From Actinoplanes ianthinogenes (lineage in GTDB: Bacteria; Actinomycetota; Actinomycetes; Mycobacteriales; Micromonosporaceae), in the NCBI RefSeq assembly GCF_018324205.1, contig NZ_AP023356.1, forward strand, positions 2,497,501 through 2,561,500: DNA of 64,000 nt, read 5' to 3'. How positions within the stretch are numbered: the stretch's first letter is position 1; each line of letters opens with the position of its first letter. A model generated the notes under the pieces. That model had not been told where the DNA came from. It saw only the letters and a list, made by a program, of their open reading frames with translations, and searched no databases. A program made the translations under genes and the position numbers. Of this stretch, positions 49,064 through 58,572 are shown one piece after another.

Positions 49064-51613
49064 GTGCTGATCCCCGCCGACGCCCTCCCCGATCTCCCGG
49101 TCCGCGACCTGCTGCCGGAGGTGACCGCCACGCTGGCCGAGTCCGGCGCGGCGGTGCTGGTCGCGCCCCCGGGCACCGGCAAGACCACGCTGGTCCCGCT
49201 CGCCCTGGCCGGCGCACCCGGCGCCGGTCGCGTCATCGTCGCCGAGCCGCGCCGGGTCGCGGCGCGGGCCGCCGCCCGCCGGATGGCCGCGCTGCTCGGC
49301 GAGCCGGTCGGTGAGCGGGTGGGTTATGCGGTGCGCGGCGAGCGCCGCGTCTCCGGGCGCACCGTCGTCGAGGTCGTCACCACCGGGTTGCTGGTCCGCC
49401 GCTTGCAGCGGGATCAGGAGCTTTCCGGGACGAGCACGGTGGTCCTCGACGAGTGCCACGAGCGCCACCTCGACTCCGACCTCGCCCTCGCCTTCCTCGT
49501 CGAGGTGCGCGGGGTGCTGCGTCCCGAGCTTCGGTTGCTGGCGACCTCGGCCACCGCCGACGCGGAGCGCCTGGCCGAGGTGCTCGGCGGGCCGGTGCTC
49601 ACGGCGTACGCTCGCACCTTTCCGGTCGAGACGCACTGGACACCGCCGCCCGGCCCGGTCGCGCCCCCGCACGGCCTGCGCGTCGATCCGAAACTGCTCG
49701 ACCACGTCGCCGCCACCACTCGCCGCGCGCTCGCCGAGGGTGAGGGTGACGTGCTGGTCTTCCTGCCCGGCGCCCGGGAGATCGAGACCGTCGCCGCCCG
49801 GCTCCGCGGGGTGGACGCCGAGGTGCTGACGCTGCACGGCCGCCAGTCCGGTGCGACCCAGGACGCCGCGTTGCGGCCCGGGCCGCGCCGCCGGGTGGTG
49901 CTGGCCACCGCGATCGCGGAGAGCAGCCTGACCGTGCCCGGGGTGCGCTCGGTGGTCGACTGCGGCCTGAGCCGGGTGCCCCGGATGGATCACGCGCGGG
50001 GCCTGGGCGCGCTGGCGACCGTCCCGGTGTCCCGCTCGTCCGCGGTGCAGCGAGCCGGTCGGGCCGGCCGCGAGGCGCCCGGCCGGGCCTACCGGTGCTG
50101 GGCCGAGGCGCAGCACGAGCGGCTGCCCGCCCAGCCGGAGCCGGAGATCGCGGCGGCCGACCTGACCGGCTTCGCGCTCGACCTGGCCCTGTGGGGCGAT
50201 CCGGACGGCAGCGGCCTGATGCTCCCCGATCCCCCGCCGCCGGGCGCGCTGCGCGCGGCGGCGTCGACACTGCACGACCTCGGCGCGCTCGACGACGCGG
50301 GCAAGGTCACCGCCCGGGGCCGGGCGCTCGCCGGGGCGGGCCTGCATCCGCGGCTGGCGCGGGCGCTGCTCGACGGGGCCGCCCTGGTCGGCGCCCGCCG
50401 AGCCGCGGAGATCATCGCCGTCTTCGACGACCCCCGATCAGCGGGAGACGACCTGGTCGCGGCCGTCCGCCGCGCCCGGACCGCCGCCGATCCAGCTTGG
50501 CGAGCCGAGGTACGCCGCCTGACCGCCGCCGCCGAGCCCCCGACACCCGCCCCATCCGCAGCCCCTTCCCCCGCCCCCTCCGTCGGCACCTTCGCGGCCG
50601 CCGGGCGGGCGGGCACGACCGGCAGCCCGGCTCGGATTCCGGATGACCTGGCGACCGGGCTCGTCGTGGGGCTCGCCTATCCCGAGCGAGTGGCGCTGGC
50701 CCGGGAGCCCGGTGGCCACGCCTACCTGATGGCCGGCGGCACCGCCGCCGAGCTGCCGCAGACGAGTTCCCTGGCCGGGACACCGTGGCTGGCGGTGGCC
50801 GCCGCCGACCGGGCACCGGGGGCGCGCACCGCCCGGATCCGCAGCGCGGCTCCGCTCGACGAGGAGACCGCGCGGGAGGTGGCCGGCACGCTGCTCCGCG
50901 AGGAGACCGAGATCGGCTGGATCGACGGCGACGTGGTGGGCCGCCGGGTGCAGCGGCTCGGGGCGATCACGCTGTCCAGCGTCCGGTTGACCGACCCGGA
51001 TCCGGCCGCCCTGCGCGAGGCCCTGCTGACCGGCCTGCGCACCACCGGCCTCGGCCTGCTCACCTGGAGCCGGGCCGCCGAGGAGCTGCGGGCCCGGCTG
51101 GCGTTCGCGCACGCGGCGCTCGGCGCCCCCTGGCCGGACGTGTCCGACACCGCCCTGCTCGACCACGCCGAGGAGTGGCTCGACCTCGGTTCCGCCCGCC
51201 GCCGCGCCGACCTGTCGAAAATCGACGTCGCCTCGGCCCTGCGCCGGCTGCTGCCCTGGTCGGTGGCGGGCCGGCTCGACGAGGTCGCCCCGGAGCGACT
51301 ACCGGTGCCGAGCGGCTCGCAGATCCGGCTCGACTACACCGACCCGGCTGCGCCGGTGCTCGCGGTGAAGGTGCAGGAGGCGTTCGGCTGGCGGGACGCC
51401 CCCCGGCTGGCCGACGGACGCATCCCGGTCCTGCTGCACCTGCTCTCCCCGGCCGGTCGCCCGGTGGCGGTCACCAGCGATCTCGCGTCGTTCTGGCAGC
51501 AGGGCTATCCGCAGGTCCGAGCCGAGATGCGGGGTCGCTACCCACGCCACCCCTGGCCCGAGGACCCGTTGACCGCCGTTCCCACCCGCCGCGCCAACCC
51601 CCGCGCCCGCTGA
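49064..51613 (+). CDS. hrpB: ATP-dependent helicase HrpB
   Basis: This 849-residue DExH helicase has Walker A APPGTGKTTLVPLAL near 34, motif II DECHERHLDSDLAL (DECH) near 128, motif III SATADAERL near 157, motif VI QRAGRAGREAPGRAYRCW near 328, and the HrpB C-terminal domain. HrpB is a putative RNA helicase of unclear role. The frame is open up to ATG 48887, but the first 59 residues there do not resemble the family, so GTG 49064 is preferred; no good ribosome site is present. Confidence 0.92.
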   Translation: MLIPADALPDLPVRDLLPEVTATLAESGAAVLVAPPGTGKTTLVPLALAGAPGAGRVIVAEPRRVAARAAARRMAALLGEPVGERVGYAVRGERRVSGRTVVEVVTTGLLVRRLQRDQELSGTSTVVLDECHERHLDSDLALAFLVEVRGVLRPELRLLATSATADAERLAEVLGGPVLTAYARTFPVETHWTPPPGPVAPPHGLRVDPKLLDHVAATTRRALAEGEGDVLVFLPGAREIETVAARLRGVDAEVLTLHGRQSGATQDAALRPGPRRRVVLATAIAESSLTVPGVRSVVDCGLSRVPRMDHARGLGALATVPVSRSSAVQRAGRAGREAPGRAYRCWAEAQHERLPAQPEPEIAAADLTGFALDLALWGDPDGSGLMLPDPPPPGALRAAASTLHDLGALDDAGKVTARGRALAGAGLHPRLARALLDGAALVGARRAAEIIAVFDDPRSAGDDLVAAVRRARTAADPAWRAEVRRLTAAAEPPTPAPSAAPSPAPSVGTFAAAGRAGTTGSPARIPDDLATGLVVGLAYPERVALAREPGGHAYLMAGGTAAELPQTSSLAGTPWLAVAAADRAPGARTARIRSAAPLDEETAREVAGTLLREETEIGWIDGDVVGRRVQRLGAITLSSVRLTDPDPAALREALLTGLRTTGLGLLTWSRAAEELRARLAFAHAALGAPWPDVSDTALLDHAEEWLDLGSARRRADLSKIDVASALRRLLPWSVAGRLDEVAPERLPVPSGSQIRLDYTDPAAPVLAVKVQEAFGWRDAPRLADGRIPVLLHLLSPAGRPVAVTSDLASFWQQGYPQVRAEMRGRYPRHPWPEDPLTAVPTRRANPRAR

Positions 51614-51638
51614 CCCTCCGACCATCAAGGAGAACACC

Positions 51639-52412
51639 ATGACGAACACCTTCACCCCCGGAGAGAAGACCTGGCTGGCCCAGCTCGGCACACTGCGCCA
51701 GGTGGTGCGCCAGGAGGTGGTCGCCCGGCAGCTCGCCGACCATCTGAGACCGGACGGGCTACGCGTCCTCGACGTCGGCTGCGGGCAGGGCAGTCAGGCG
51801 TTGCGGCTGGCCCGCCTCGGATTCGAGGTCACCGCCCTGGACTCCTCCGAGGAGATGCTGGCGGAGCTCAACCGTTCGCTGGAGCGCGAGCCGGCCCGGG
51901 TCCGCGACCGGGTGCGGGTGGTCCGGGCGGACGCGAGCCGGCTCGCCGGGACGTTCTCGCCGGGCTGCTTCGACGTGGTGCTCTGCCACGGCCTGCTGAT
52001 GTATTTCGCCGAGCCGGGGCCGCTGCTCACCGACCTGGCCCGGATGCTGGCGCCCGGCGGCACGCTGTCGCTGCTGGTCCGCAACGGAGACGGCTTGGCG
52101 ATGCGCCCCGGCCTGCTCGGCGACTGGGCGACCGCGCTGGAGGCGTTCGACTCGACGGCGTACGGGAATCGCCTGGGCGTGGCGGCCCGCGCCGACCGCC
52201 TGGCCGACCTGACCGCGGCCCTGGCCGGCCGCGGTCTCGAGGTGTTCGCCTGGCACGGCGTCCGCGTCTTCACCGACACCGCGGCCGACGACGCGCCCCT
52301 GCCCAGTGCCGCCGAACTCCATCGCATCCTCGACTGCGAGACGCGCGCCGGCTCCACCGATCCGTACCGCGGCGTCGCGGCCCTGACCCATGTCTTCGCC
52401 CGCCGCCCCTGA
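51639..52412 (+). CDS. SAM-dependent methyltransferase (CmoM/SmtA-like)
   Basis: A 257-residue class I methyltransferase, ATG 51639 behind AAGGAG. Motif I is VLDVGCGQGSQALRLARLGF near 40, then ALDSSEEMLAEL, VVRADASRLAG, and FDVVLCHGLLMYFAEPGPLL with LAPGGTLSLLVRNGDGLAMR. The order of GLLMYF and NGDGLAMRPGL is like CmoM/SmtA tRNA methyltransferases. The true substrate is inferred only from that pattern. Confidence 0.8.
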   Translation: MTNTFTPGEKTWLAQLGTLRQVVRQEVVARQLADHLRPDGLRVLDVGCGQGSQALRLARLGFEVTALDSSEEMLAELNRSLEREPARVRDRVRVVRADASRLAGTFSPGCFDVVLCHGLLMYFAEPGPLLTDLARMLAPGGTLSLLVRNGDGLAMRPGLLGDWATALEAFDSTAYGNRLGVAARADRLADLTAALAGRGLEVFAWHGVRVFTDTAADDAPLPSAAELHRILDCETRAGSTDPYRGVAALTHVFARRP

Positions 52413-52450
52413 CCGGGCGACCGGTCACTCAGCCGGCCCACCACGGGGCG

Positions 52451-55414
52451 TCAGGCGGGCGGGCGGTTCAGCTCGGTCAGACGGGCCGGTGGACCGAACA
52501 GGTATCCCTGACCCAGCGGGCATCCGAGACCGTCCAGCGCCGCCGCCCGCTCCTCGGTCTCGATGCCCTCGCCGACCACCGTGATTCCCAGGTCGGCGCA
52601 GATCACCAGGACGGAGCGGCACAGCTCACCGGCCCGGTCCGGCGCCGTGTCGACGTCGGTCAGGGTCGAGTCCAGTTTCACCGTGTCGACCGGGAGGCCG
52701 TGCAACTGGGCGAGCGCGTTGTACCCACTGCCGAAATCGTCCAGGGCGACCCGGACGCCGCGGGCGCGGAGGCGTTCGACCACCGCGGCGGCGCGGGGCA
52801 GGTCCGGGATGCGGAGGGTCTCGGTGATCTCGACGACCAGGCGTTCCGGGGGCATCGCGTGCCGGGTCAGGGCGCCGTCGACGGCGTCCTCCAGACCCTG
52901 CTGGCCGAGGCGGCCGGCGGAGACGTTGACGTGCACGTCGATCGGGCGGCCGTAACGTTCGGCGAGCGCGTGGGCGTCGGCGCAGGCCTGGTTCAGCACG
53001 AAGTCGTCGATCGCGGCGACCAGGCCGGTGCGCTCGGCCATGGTGACGAAGACGTCGGGGTGGACCGGCCCGGCGACCGGGTCGGTCCAGCGGGCGAGGG
53101 CCTCGACGGCCACGGTCGTGCGGTCGCTGAGCCGGACGATCGGCTGGTAGTGCACCTCGAAGCCGGCCGCGGCCGGGCTGCCGCCGGTGAGCGCGCCGGC
53201 CAGCAGCCGCGGGAGGTCGGCGTTCGGGCCGTGGACCGGGCCGGTGTACCGGATCAGGGCGCCCTTGCCGCGGCGCTTGACCGCGTACATCGCGGCGTCG
53301 GCCCGGCGCAGCAGCAGGTCGGCGGAGAGCTGGTCGCCCGGCTCGGCGGTGACCAGGCCGATGCTGGCGCCGACGCTGACCGAACGGCCGTCGATCAGAT
53401 AAGGCTCGCGGAGCGCGGCCAGCACCCGCTGTCCGACCCCCTCCGCCTCGGCCACCCACTCCCGCTCGTCGAATGAGGCCACGACCGCGGGAACCGCCGG
53501 ATCCGCCGCCACCGAACCGGCCGCCGCGGAAACGGCCGGCCCCGCCACCGCCGACCCGGACACCGCAGACAGCGCCGCATCCGACCCCGCCGAGCCGGAC
53601 ACCGCGGACAGAGCCGCATCCGATCCCGCCGACCCGGACACCGCGGACAGCGCCGCATCCGACCCCGCCGAACCAGACACCGCGGACAGCGCCGCATCCG
53701 ACCCCGCCGACCCCGGCACCGCTGGAACCGCCGAACCCGGCGCCGGCGATCCCGGCACCCCCGGGTATCCCGCGGCAGGCACACCGGCCGCACCGGGCGG
53801 AAGGCCATGGACCGCCGAAGCGGCAGCCCCCGGCGCGACCACGCCGGACGAATGATCGCTGACGGACGGCGAGGCCGACCGTGGCGCCGGAACGAACCCG
53901 GCAGCGGACGGCACGGCACCCCCGAGGAAGTCCGTCCGCCGGCGCAACGGAGACCGCGGAGCCGCCGGACGAGCCTTCCCTCGAGGCCAGCGCCCAGCCG
54001 TACGCACATCGTCGGTGACCCGGACCCCGGCGGCGGACAGCACGTACCGTCGCTGCCGGCCGACCACCCGCCGCAGCGCGGAGACCGCACCCCCGCGCGG
54101 ACCGGGCGCAGGCGGTGAAACCGCCGCGTCGCTCTGATCGAGAACCACCGCGAACTCGTCCCCACCGAGCCGCGCCACCAGATCCTGCGGCCGCACCGAG
54201 GCGCGCAGCCGCTCCCCGATCGCGTGCAGCACCCGGTCACCCATGGCGTGCCCGTAGGTGTCGTTGATCAGCTTGAAGTCGTCCAGATCCGCGAAGATCA
54301 CCGCCACCGGCGTCCCCCGGTGCCGGTTCGAGTCGAGCGCGAGCACCAGGCGCTCCCGGAAGAGGGCCCGGTTCGCCAGCCCGGTCAGCGGATCGTGGTA
54401 CGCCTGATGGTGCAGCCGCCGCTGCGTCTCGGCCACCCGCCCGAGCAGCACCGTGTTGTCCAGAATCGTGATCATCTGCCGGGTCACCACCAGGCCCAGG
54501 CCGAGCCAGCCGAGGTAGGCCTGGAACGACGTGAGCGGATGCCCGGTCGCCGTGCGAGCCAGCAGCACCACCCCGGTCACCAGCACCGGCACGTAGGGCA
54601 GCAGCAGGTGGAACCAGTCCCGTGGCAACGCCGTCACGTCCACCGGCGGCGGCGCCGGGCGCGGTGGGCTGAGCGCGGCGAGCGCGATGCAGGCCGGACC
54701 GAGCAGGTGCCCGGCGACCTCCAGCCAGACCGGGCCGAGCGCGAACAGCCGCATGGTGTCCGCCACCCCGAAGGCCAGCAGCCCGGCCCCGACCAGCGCC
54801 AGCGGCCGCCGCCCGGCGGGCGAGTCGGGCCGGGTGGTCAGCAGCAGCACCACCATGGTGACCAGCACCAGGTCGGCGATCGGGTAGGCGGCCGTCCACC
54901 AGGTCAGCGAGTCCCACTCGGTGACCGGGCTGAGGAAGGACGAGGACCAGCCCAGCGCCAGCACCGAGCCGGTGATCAGCACGCTGTCGATGAGCAGCGC
55001 GATCTGGTCGCGCCGCGGCGAGGTGGGTATCGGCCGGGGCCGGGTCCGGGTCACCCCGAGCAGGCCGATCAGCATGCAGGCGGGCAGCACCACGAACCCG
55101 ATGTCGAAGATCGTCGGGTCGGTGGACCGGTCCGGTCCGGTGAGGTCCTGGACCACCCACCAGAGCCGGACCGCGGACCAGGCGGTCAGGCCACCGGCCG
55201 CGAGCCATCGCCAGTTGCGCGGGATGCCGGTGCGGCGACGCGCCGCGACCAGGCAGGCCCAGGCCGCGATCGCGCCCGCGGCGAGTTGCGCGGTGTCGGT
55301 GTAGAGCCGGGGCGCACCCACGAGCTCACCGACCGCGACCACCGCGAGGGCGAGCGCCAGAGTCCCGATCAAGCGCGCCGTCGTGATCACCACCAGTGTC
55401 CGGGCCGCGGTCAT
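52451..55414 (-). CDS. Membrane GGDEF-EAL protein with split GGDEF domain
   Basis: This 987-residue protein begins with about eight membrane helices (residues 10-320), then a GGDEF domain (from about 335; RLGGDEFAVVL near 418) and an EAL domain (from about 715; VEALARW, then FVLNQACADA, LDDFGSGYNALAQLHGLPVD near 905 and GEGIETEERAAAL). It could make and break cyclic-di-GMP. About 215 residues of Pro/Ala/Ser-rich sequence, including four 13-residue repeats, are inserted after the GGDEF motif and before the rest of that domain (VSVGASIGLV). Catalytic residues of both domains look intact. Confidence 0.85.
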   Translation of the reverse strand: MTAARTLVVITTARLIGTLALALAVVAVGELVGAPRLYTDTAQLAAGAIAAWACLVAARRRTGIPRNWRWLAAGGLTAWSAVRLWWVVQDLTGPDRSTDPTIFDIGFVVLPACMLIGLLGVTRTRPRPIPTSPRRDQIALLIDSVLITGSVLALGWSSSFLSPVTEWDSLTWWTAAYPIADLVLVTMVVLLLTTRPDSPAGRRPLALVGAGLLAFGVADTMRLFALGPVWLEVAGHLLGPACIALAALSPPRPAPPPVDVTALPRDWFHLLLPYVPVLVTGVVLLARTATGHPLTSFQAYLGWLGLGLVVTRQMITILDNTVLLGRVAETQRRLHHQAYHDPLTGLANRALFRERLVLALDSNRHRGTPVAVIFADLDDFKLINDTYGHAMGDRVLHAIGERLRASVRPQDLVARLGGDEFAVVLDQSDAAVSPPAPGPRGGAVSALRRVVGRQRRYVLSAAGVRVTDDVRTAGRWPRGKARPAAPRSPLRRRTDFLGGAVPSAAGFVPAPRSASPSVSDHSSGVVAPGAAASAVHGLPPGAAGVPAAGYPGVPGSPAPGSAVPAVPGSAGSDAALSAVSGSAGSDAALSAVSGSAGSDAALSAVSGSAGSDAALSAVSGSAVAGPAVSAAAGSVAADPAVPAVVASFDEREWVAEAEGVGQRVLAALREPYLIDGRSVSVGASIGLVTAEPGDQLSADLLLRRADAAMYAVKRRGKGALIRYTGPVHGPNADLPRLLAGALTGGSPAAAGFEVHYQPIVRLSDRTTVAVEALARWTDPVAGPVHPDVFVTMAERTGLVAAIDDFVLNQACADAHALAERYGRPIDVHVNVSAGRLGQQGLEDAVDGALTRHAMPPERLVVEITETLRIPDLPRAAAVVERLRARGVRVALDDFGSGYNALAQLHGLPVDTVKLDSTLTDVDTAPDRAGELCRSVLVICADLGITVVGEGIETEERAAALDGLGCPLGQGYLFGPPARLTELNRPPA
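53559..53714. repeat. Four 39-bp tandem repeats inside the GGDEF-EAL gene
   Basis: Four units at 53559, 53598, 53637 and 53676, exactly 39 bp apart, encoding SGSAGSDAALSAV in the minus-strand frame. They lie inside the low-complexity insertion of the GGDEF domain. Confidence 0.85.
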
Positions 55415-55441
55415 GATCCACGGCCGGATGAAAATACCGGG

Positions 55442-56164
55442 TCAGACCCCGTCGGTCACGTCGGCGATGACAACCGTGACGTTGTCCGGTCCCCCGCCGC
55501 GCAGCGCGAGATCGACGAGTCTCTCGGCGCACGCCTTGGGGTCGGGGACGATCCGCATCTCTTCCTCGATGGTCGCATCCGTCACCACACCGGTGAGACC
55601 GTCGCTGCACAGCAGCCACCGGTCGCCACTCTGCGGCTCGACGATCACGTACGCCGGACTGACCGGCTCGCCCTGCAACACCCGGGTGACGACCGCGCGG
55701 CGGGGGTGGCCGGCCGCCTCCTCGGGCTTGATCAGGCCCTGGTCGACCAGCATCTGAACGTACGTGTCGTCCTTGGTGAGCTGGTTGAGCCGCCCGTCGC
55801 GGAGCAGGTAGGCCCGGGAGTCGCCGACGTGCGCCATGGCGGCGCGCTCGCCGTTGAACAGCACGGCGGTCAGCGTGGTGCCCATCCCCTGCAACGAGGG
55901 GTCGGCGGCGACCGTCTCGGCGATCCGCCGGTTTGCCAGTTCCAGCGCCTGGTGCAGCGCGTCCATCTGATGTTCGGTGTCGATCGGGGCGTCGAGCGAG
56001 ACCATGGACTCCACGGTGATCCGGCTGGCCAGATCCCCGGCGGCCATGCCGCCCATGCCGTCCGCGACGACGAGAAGCCGATCACCGGCGTAGTGACAGT
56101 CCTCGTTGTTGCTCCGGACGTGTCCTTGGTCGGTGACGGCCGCCCACCGCAGGTGCAAGGTCAT
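55442..56164 (-). CDS. PP2C-type Ser/Thr phosphatase
   Basis: A 240-residue phosphatase with the full PP2C motif set: SNNEDCHYAGDRLLVVADGM (metal Asp/Gly) near 22, GTTLTAVLFN near 95, AHVGDSRAYLLRDG near 110, LCSDGLTGVV near 180 and GGPDNVTVVIADV at the C terminus. It has no membrane part. ATG 56164 is chosen because upstream codons are unlike the family. It follows a GlnH-like and a GlnX-like gene. Confidence 0.92.
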   Translation of the reverse strand: MTLHLRWAAVTDQGHVRSNNEDCHYAGDRLLVVADGMGGMAAGDLASRITVESMVSLDAPIDTEHQMDALHQALELANRRIAETVAADPSLQGMGTTLTAVLFNGERAAMAHVGDSRAYLLRDGRLNQLTKDDTYVQMLVDQGLIKPEEAAGHPRRAVVTRVLQGEPVSPAYVIVEPQSGDRWLLCSDGLTGVVTDATIEEEMRIVPDPKACAERLVDLALRGGGPDNVTVVIADVTDGV

Positions 56165-56245
56165 GGCGTGCAGCCTGCCAGGTCGATGGCTGGCTGTCTG
56201 CACGTGGTGGGCGGCATGTCGCACATGTCCTCCACGAAAATACAC

Positions 56246-57271
56246 TCAGGCCTGGCCATGGGGCCGCCCCAGACATCGAGGATCGATTTCGGTCACCTTC
56301 CGTGTCGGTGCTATCCACTCCAGCGCCGATGTCTCGACCGGCCAGCCGCGGACCTCCACGGCACTCTCCGGCGGTCGCACCGGCTCGGGGCAGAGTGTCT
56401 TCGACCGTACCTCGTTGTTGGGGATGAACCGCACCTCGCCGACGCCGTCCAGCATGGTCGTCGAGGTGTCGTCGACCGAAATCAGCTGACCGCGCACCAC
56501 CTCGCGGACCGGTCCACCCTCCGGTCCCACCTCGACGGCGCTGCTGGGCAGCACCGGTGCGCGCAGGAAGACCACGCCGACCACGATCGGCAGGGACATC
56601 GCGGCGCCGATCGCCGGCCAGTGGGTGACCAGTCGCGCCCAGCGGGCCGGGACCGGGCCGGTGAGCAGCGGGCCGAGCAACGGCGGCACGGCGAGCAGCA
56701 GCGCGGTGCCGTGCTCACCCTCCGCGAGCGCGGTGACCACTCCCGGCCAGACGAAGATCCAGGTGAGCAGGCCGACCAGCACCGGGACGCCGATCGTGAT
56801 CCAGAGCATCACCCCGCGGCCGGCCCGCAGCCGCTGCACCGCGGTCAGCCCGAGCACCGCGACGACCAGCATCTCCAGTGTGGGCAGCATCCGCAGCTGC
56901 CAGGTGAAGCCGGCGATCAGCACCGCGATCAGCACCACCCAGTCCGGCATCCGCAGCGCGGCCACCGCGATCACCGACCGTCCCGCGTCCTCCGGCTTGC
57001 TCACCAGCAGGATCCCGCCGAGCACCCGGGTGGCCAGGATCACTGCCGGGACCGCCCAGGTCAGCGTGATGAACAGGGCGCTGATCATGCCGAGCGGACT
57101 GATGTACTGGACCAGCAGCAGCATGGTCGGCAGGTCCTGCCGGCTCAGATACCACAGCCGCAGCACCAGCAACATCAGCGGGAACGCGGGCAGGACGGTG
57201 AGCAGCCAGTTCAGCTGCGACCGCCGGCGGCGCGGCGCGATCACCGGGCCCTTCATGAAGACGTCGGTCAC
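56246..57271 (-). CDS. GlnX-like membrane protein
   Basis: A 341-residue protein with about nine predicted membrane segments (from WLLTVLPAFPLMLLVLRLWY to MSLPIVVGVVFLRAPVL) and a C-terminal extracytoplasmic or cytoplasmic domain of about 90 residues (VVRGQLISVDDTSTTMLDGV). GTG 57271 overlaps the stop of the binding-protein gene by 4 bases. Next to a glutamate-type binding protein and a phosphatase, it resembles the GlnX partner of the mycobacterial GlnH-GlnX-PknG amino-acid sensor. That link is by context, not by a clear motif. Confidence 0.65.
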   Translation of the reverse strand: MTDVFMKGPVIAPRRRRSQLNWLLTVLPAFPLMLLVLRLWYLSRQDLPTMLLLVQYISPLGMISALFITLTWAVPAVILATRVLGGILLVSKPEDAGRSVIAVAALRMPDWVVLIAVLIAGFTWQLRMLPTLEMLVVAVLGLTAVQRLRAGRGVMLWITIGVPVLVGLLTWIFVWPGVVTALAEGEHGTALLLAVPPLLGPLLTGPVPARWARLVTHWPAIGAAMSLPIVVGVVFLRAPVLPSSAVEVGPEGGPVREVVRGQLISVDDTSTTMLDGVGEVRFIPNNEVRSKTLCPEPVRPPESAVEVRGWPVETSALEWIAPTRKVTEIDPRCLGRPHGQA

Positions 57272-58527
57272 TTCAGCAGGTCCTCCCAGGGGAGTTCCCG
57301 CACGTCGGGGCGGGTGACCCGGGGCTGCTGGGCGATCGCGATCGGCACCTTCCCGTTCGCCGGCACCTCGGTCTGGAAGTTCCGCTCGAAGGCCTTCTCC
57401 CACCGGTCGTCGTGCGGGTCCGCGTAGGACCGCCACAGCGTGAGGTCGACCAGCTTCTTCAGCGCCGGATTGTCCCCCGCGTTCACGCCCCATCGCTCGG
57501 TCGCGTCCAGCCCGAGGTCCCAGTGGTCATACTTTTCCGGGAATTTCGCTTTCCACCCGGCGAGGATCGCGGCGTCCGTGGTCACCGCGTCGACCTGGTG
57601 CCGATCCAGCATCGCGAAGCACTCCCGCACCCGGTTCTTCGACACCAGCTCGGCGCCGGCATTCGTCGGGGCGACCGCGCTCGTCGAGGTGGACAGCGTG
57701 CAGACCTTCTTGTCCTTGAACTCGTTCAGCGAGGCGACCGGCTTGTGCCCGGCCAGCGTCATCACCGACTGCTCGGTGTACAGATAGGACTGTGAGAAGT
57801 TCACGCCGTCGGCGATGCGCTTGGGCGTGATGCTGTAACTGGCGATCACCAGCTGCACCGGCACCCGATTCCCGTTCTGGTCGTCGGCCTGCATCCGGGC
57901 CCGGTCCTCGGACTCCATCCCGTAGAACTTGACCTCGTCCCGCCGGAACCCGAGATCCTCCGCGATCATGTACGCCACGTCGATGTCGAACCCCGACCAG
58001 ATCTTGGTCGCCGGGTCGAAGTAGGCCGTCCCGTACTGATCGTCCTTGACCCCGATGGCCAGCGTGGTCCACGAGTCGACCCCGGACTGCGCACGCAGCT
58101 CGTCCACCGACGGCGGCCCGCCCACGAACAGCCGCACCATGGTCAGCCCGATCGCCAGCACCAGCCCGAGCCCCAGCCCGGCCAGCCGCAACGCCGCCAT
58201 GTTGAACCGCTCCGGCCGATCCGGCAGCACCTCCGGCTGCTCCAGCGGCACCGGCTCGGTCTGCGGCGGCAACCGCCCCTCGTCGACCGCCTCCTGCACC
58301 GCGATGTCGCGCGCCGCGATGTCCTCCACGGTGGTCCGCCGCTTCAGCGGCCAGACCCGCTTCAACTGCGGCGGAAGGTCCCCGCGCAGCGCGTCGCTGA
58401 GCCGGCTGGCGGCATCCCGTTTCGCCGGCTCCGCGGGCACCCGCGGGACGTCGGGGCCGCGGCGCGAAGCGTCCCCGTTCGACGCGCTGTCACCCAGCGG
58501 CGTCCCCTCCGTCGAACTCTCCCCCAT
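57268..58527 (-). CDS. GlnH-like solute-binding domain on a membrane anchor
   Basis: A 419-residue protein. Residues 1-108 are cytosolic and charged, 109-133 form one membrane helix (MAALRLAGLGLGLVLAIGLT), and the rest is a periplasmic-binding domain of the amino-acid type (SBP_bac_3: IGVKDDQYGTAYFDP, GFDIDVAYMIAEDLG, DAVTTDAAILAGW). Unlike mycobacterial GlnH it has no lipoprotein signal; it is held by its own helix, leaving a cytosolic tail that could pass on a signal. No ABC transporter genes are near. Confidence 0.8.
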   Translation of the reverse strand: MGESSTEGTPLGDSASNGDASRRGPDVPRVPAEPAKRDAASRLSDALRGDLPPQLKRVWPLKRRTTVEDIAARDIAVQEAVDEGRLPPQTEPVPLEQPEVLPDRPERFNMAALRLAGLGLGLVLAIGLTMVRLFVGGPPSVDELRAQSGVDSWTTLAIGVKDDQYGTAYFDPATKIWSGFDIDVAYMIAEDLGFRRDEVKFYGMESEDRARMQADDQNGNRVPVQLVIASYSITPKRIADGVNFSQSYLYTEQSVMTLAGHKPVASLNEFKDKKVCTLSTSTSAVAPTNAGAELVSKNRVRECFAMLDRHQVDAVTTDAAILAGWKAKFPEKYDHWDLGLDATERWGVNAGDNPALKKLVDLTLWRSYADPHDDRWEKAFERNFQTEVPANGKVPIAIAQQPRVTRPDVRELPWEDLLK

Positions 58528-58572
58528 CGGCCCTCCCCACTGTTCCCGGTCGGGCCATCGTGCACCATCACG

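Noticed and set aside
54224..57427. A 1067-codon open frame on the plus strand
   Set aside because: It lies opposite three well-supported minus-strand genes (GGDEF-EAL, PP2C, GlnX-like) and is an Arg/Gln/His-rich product of high-GC codon bias.
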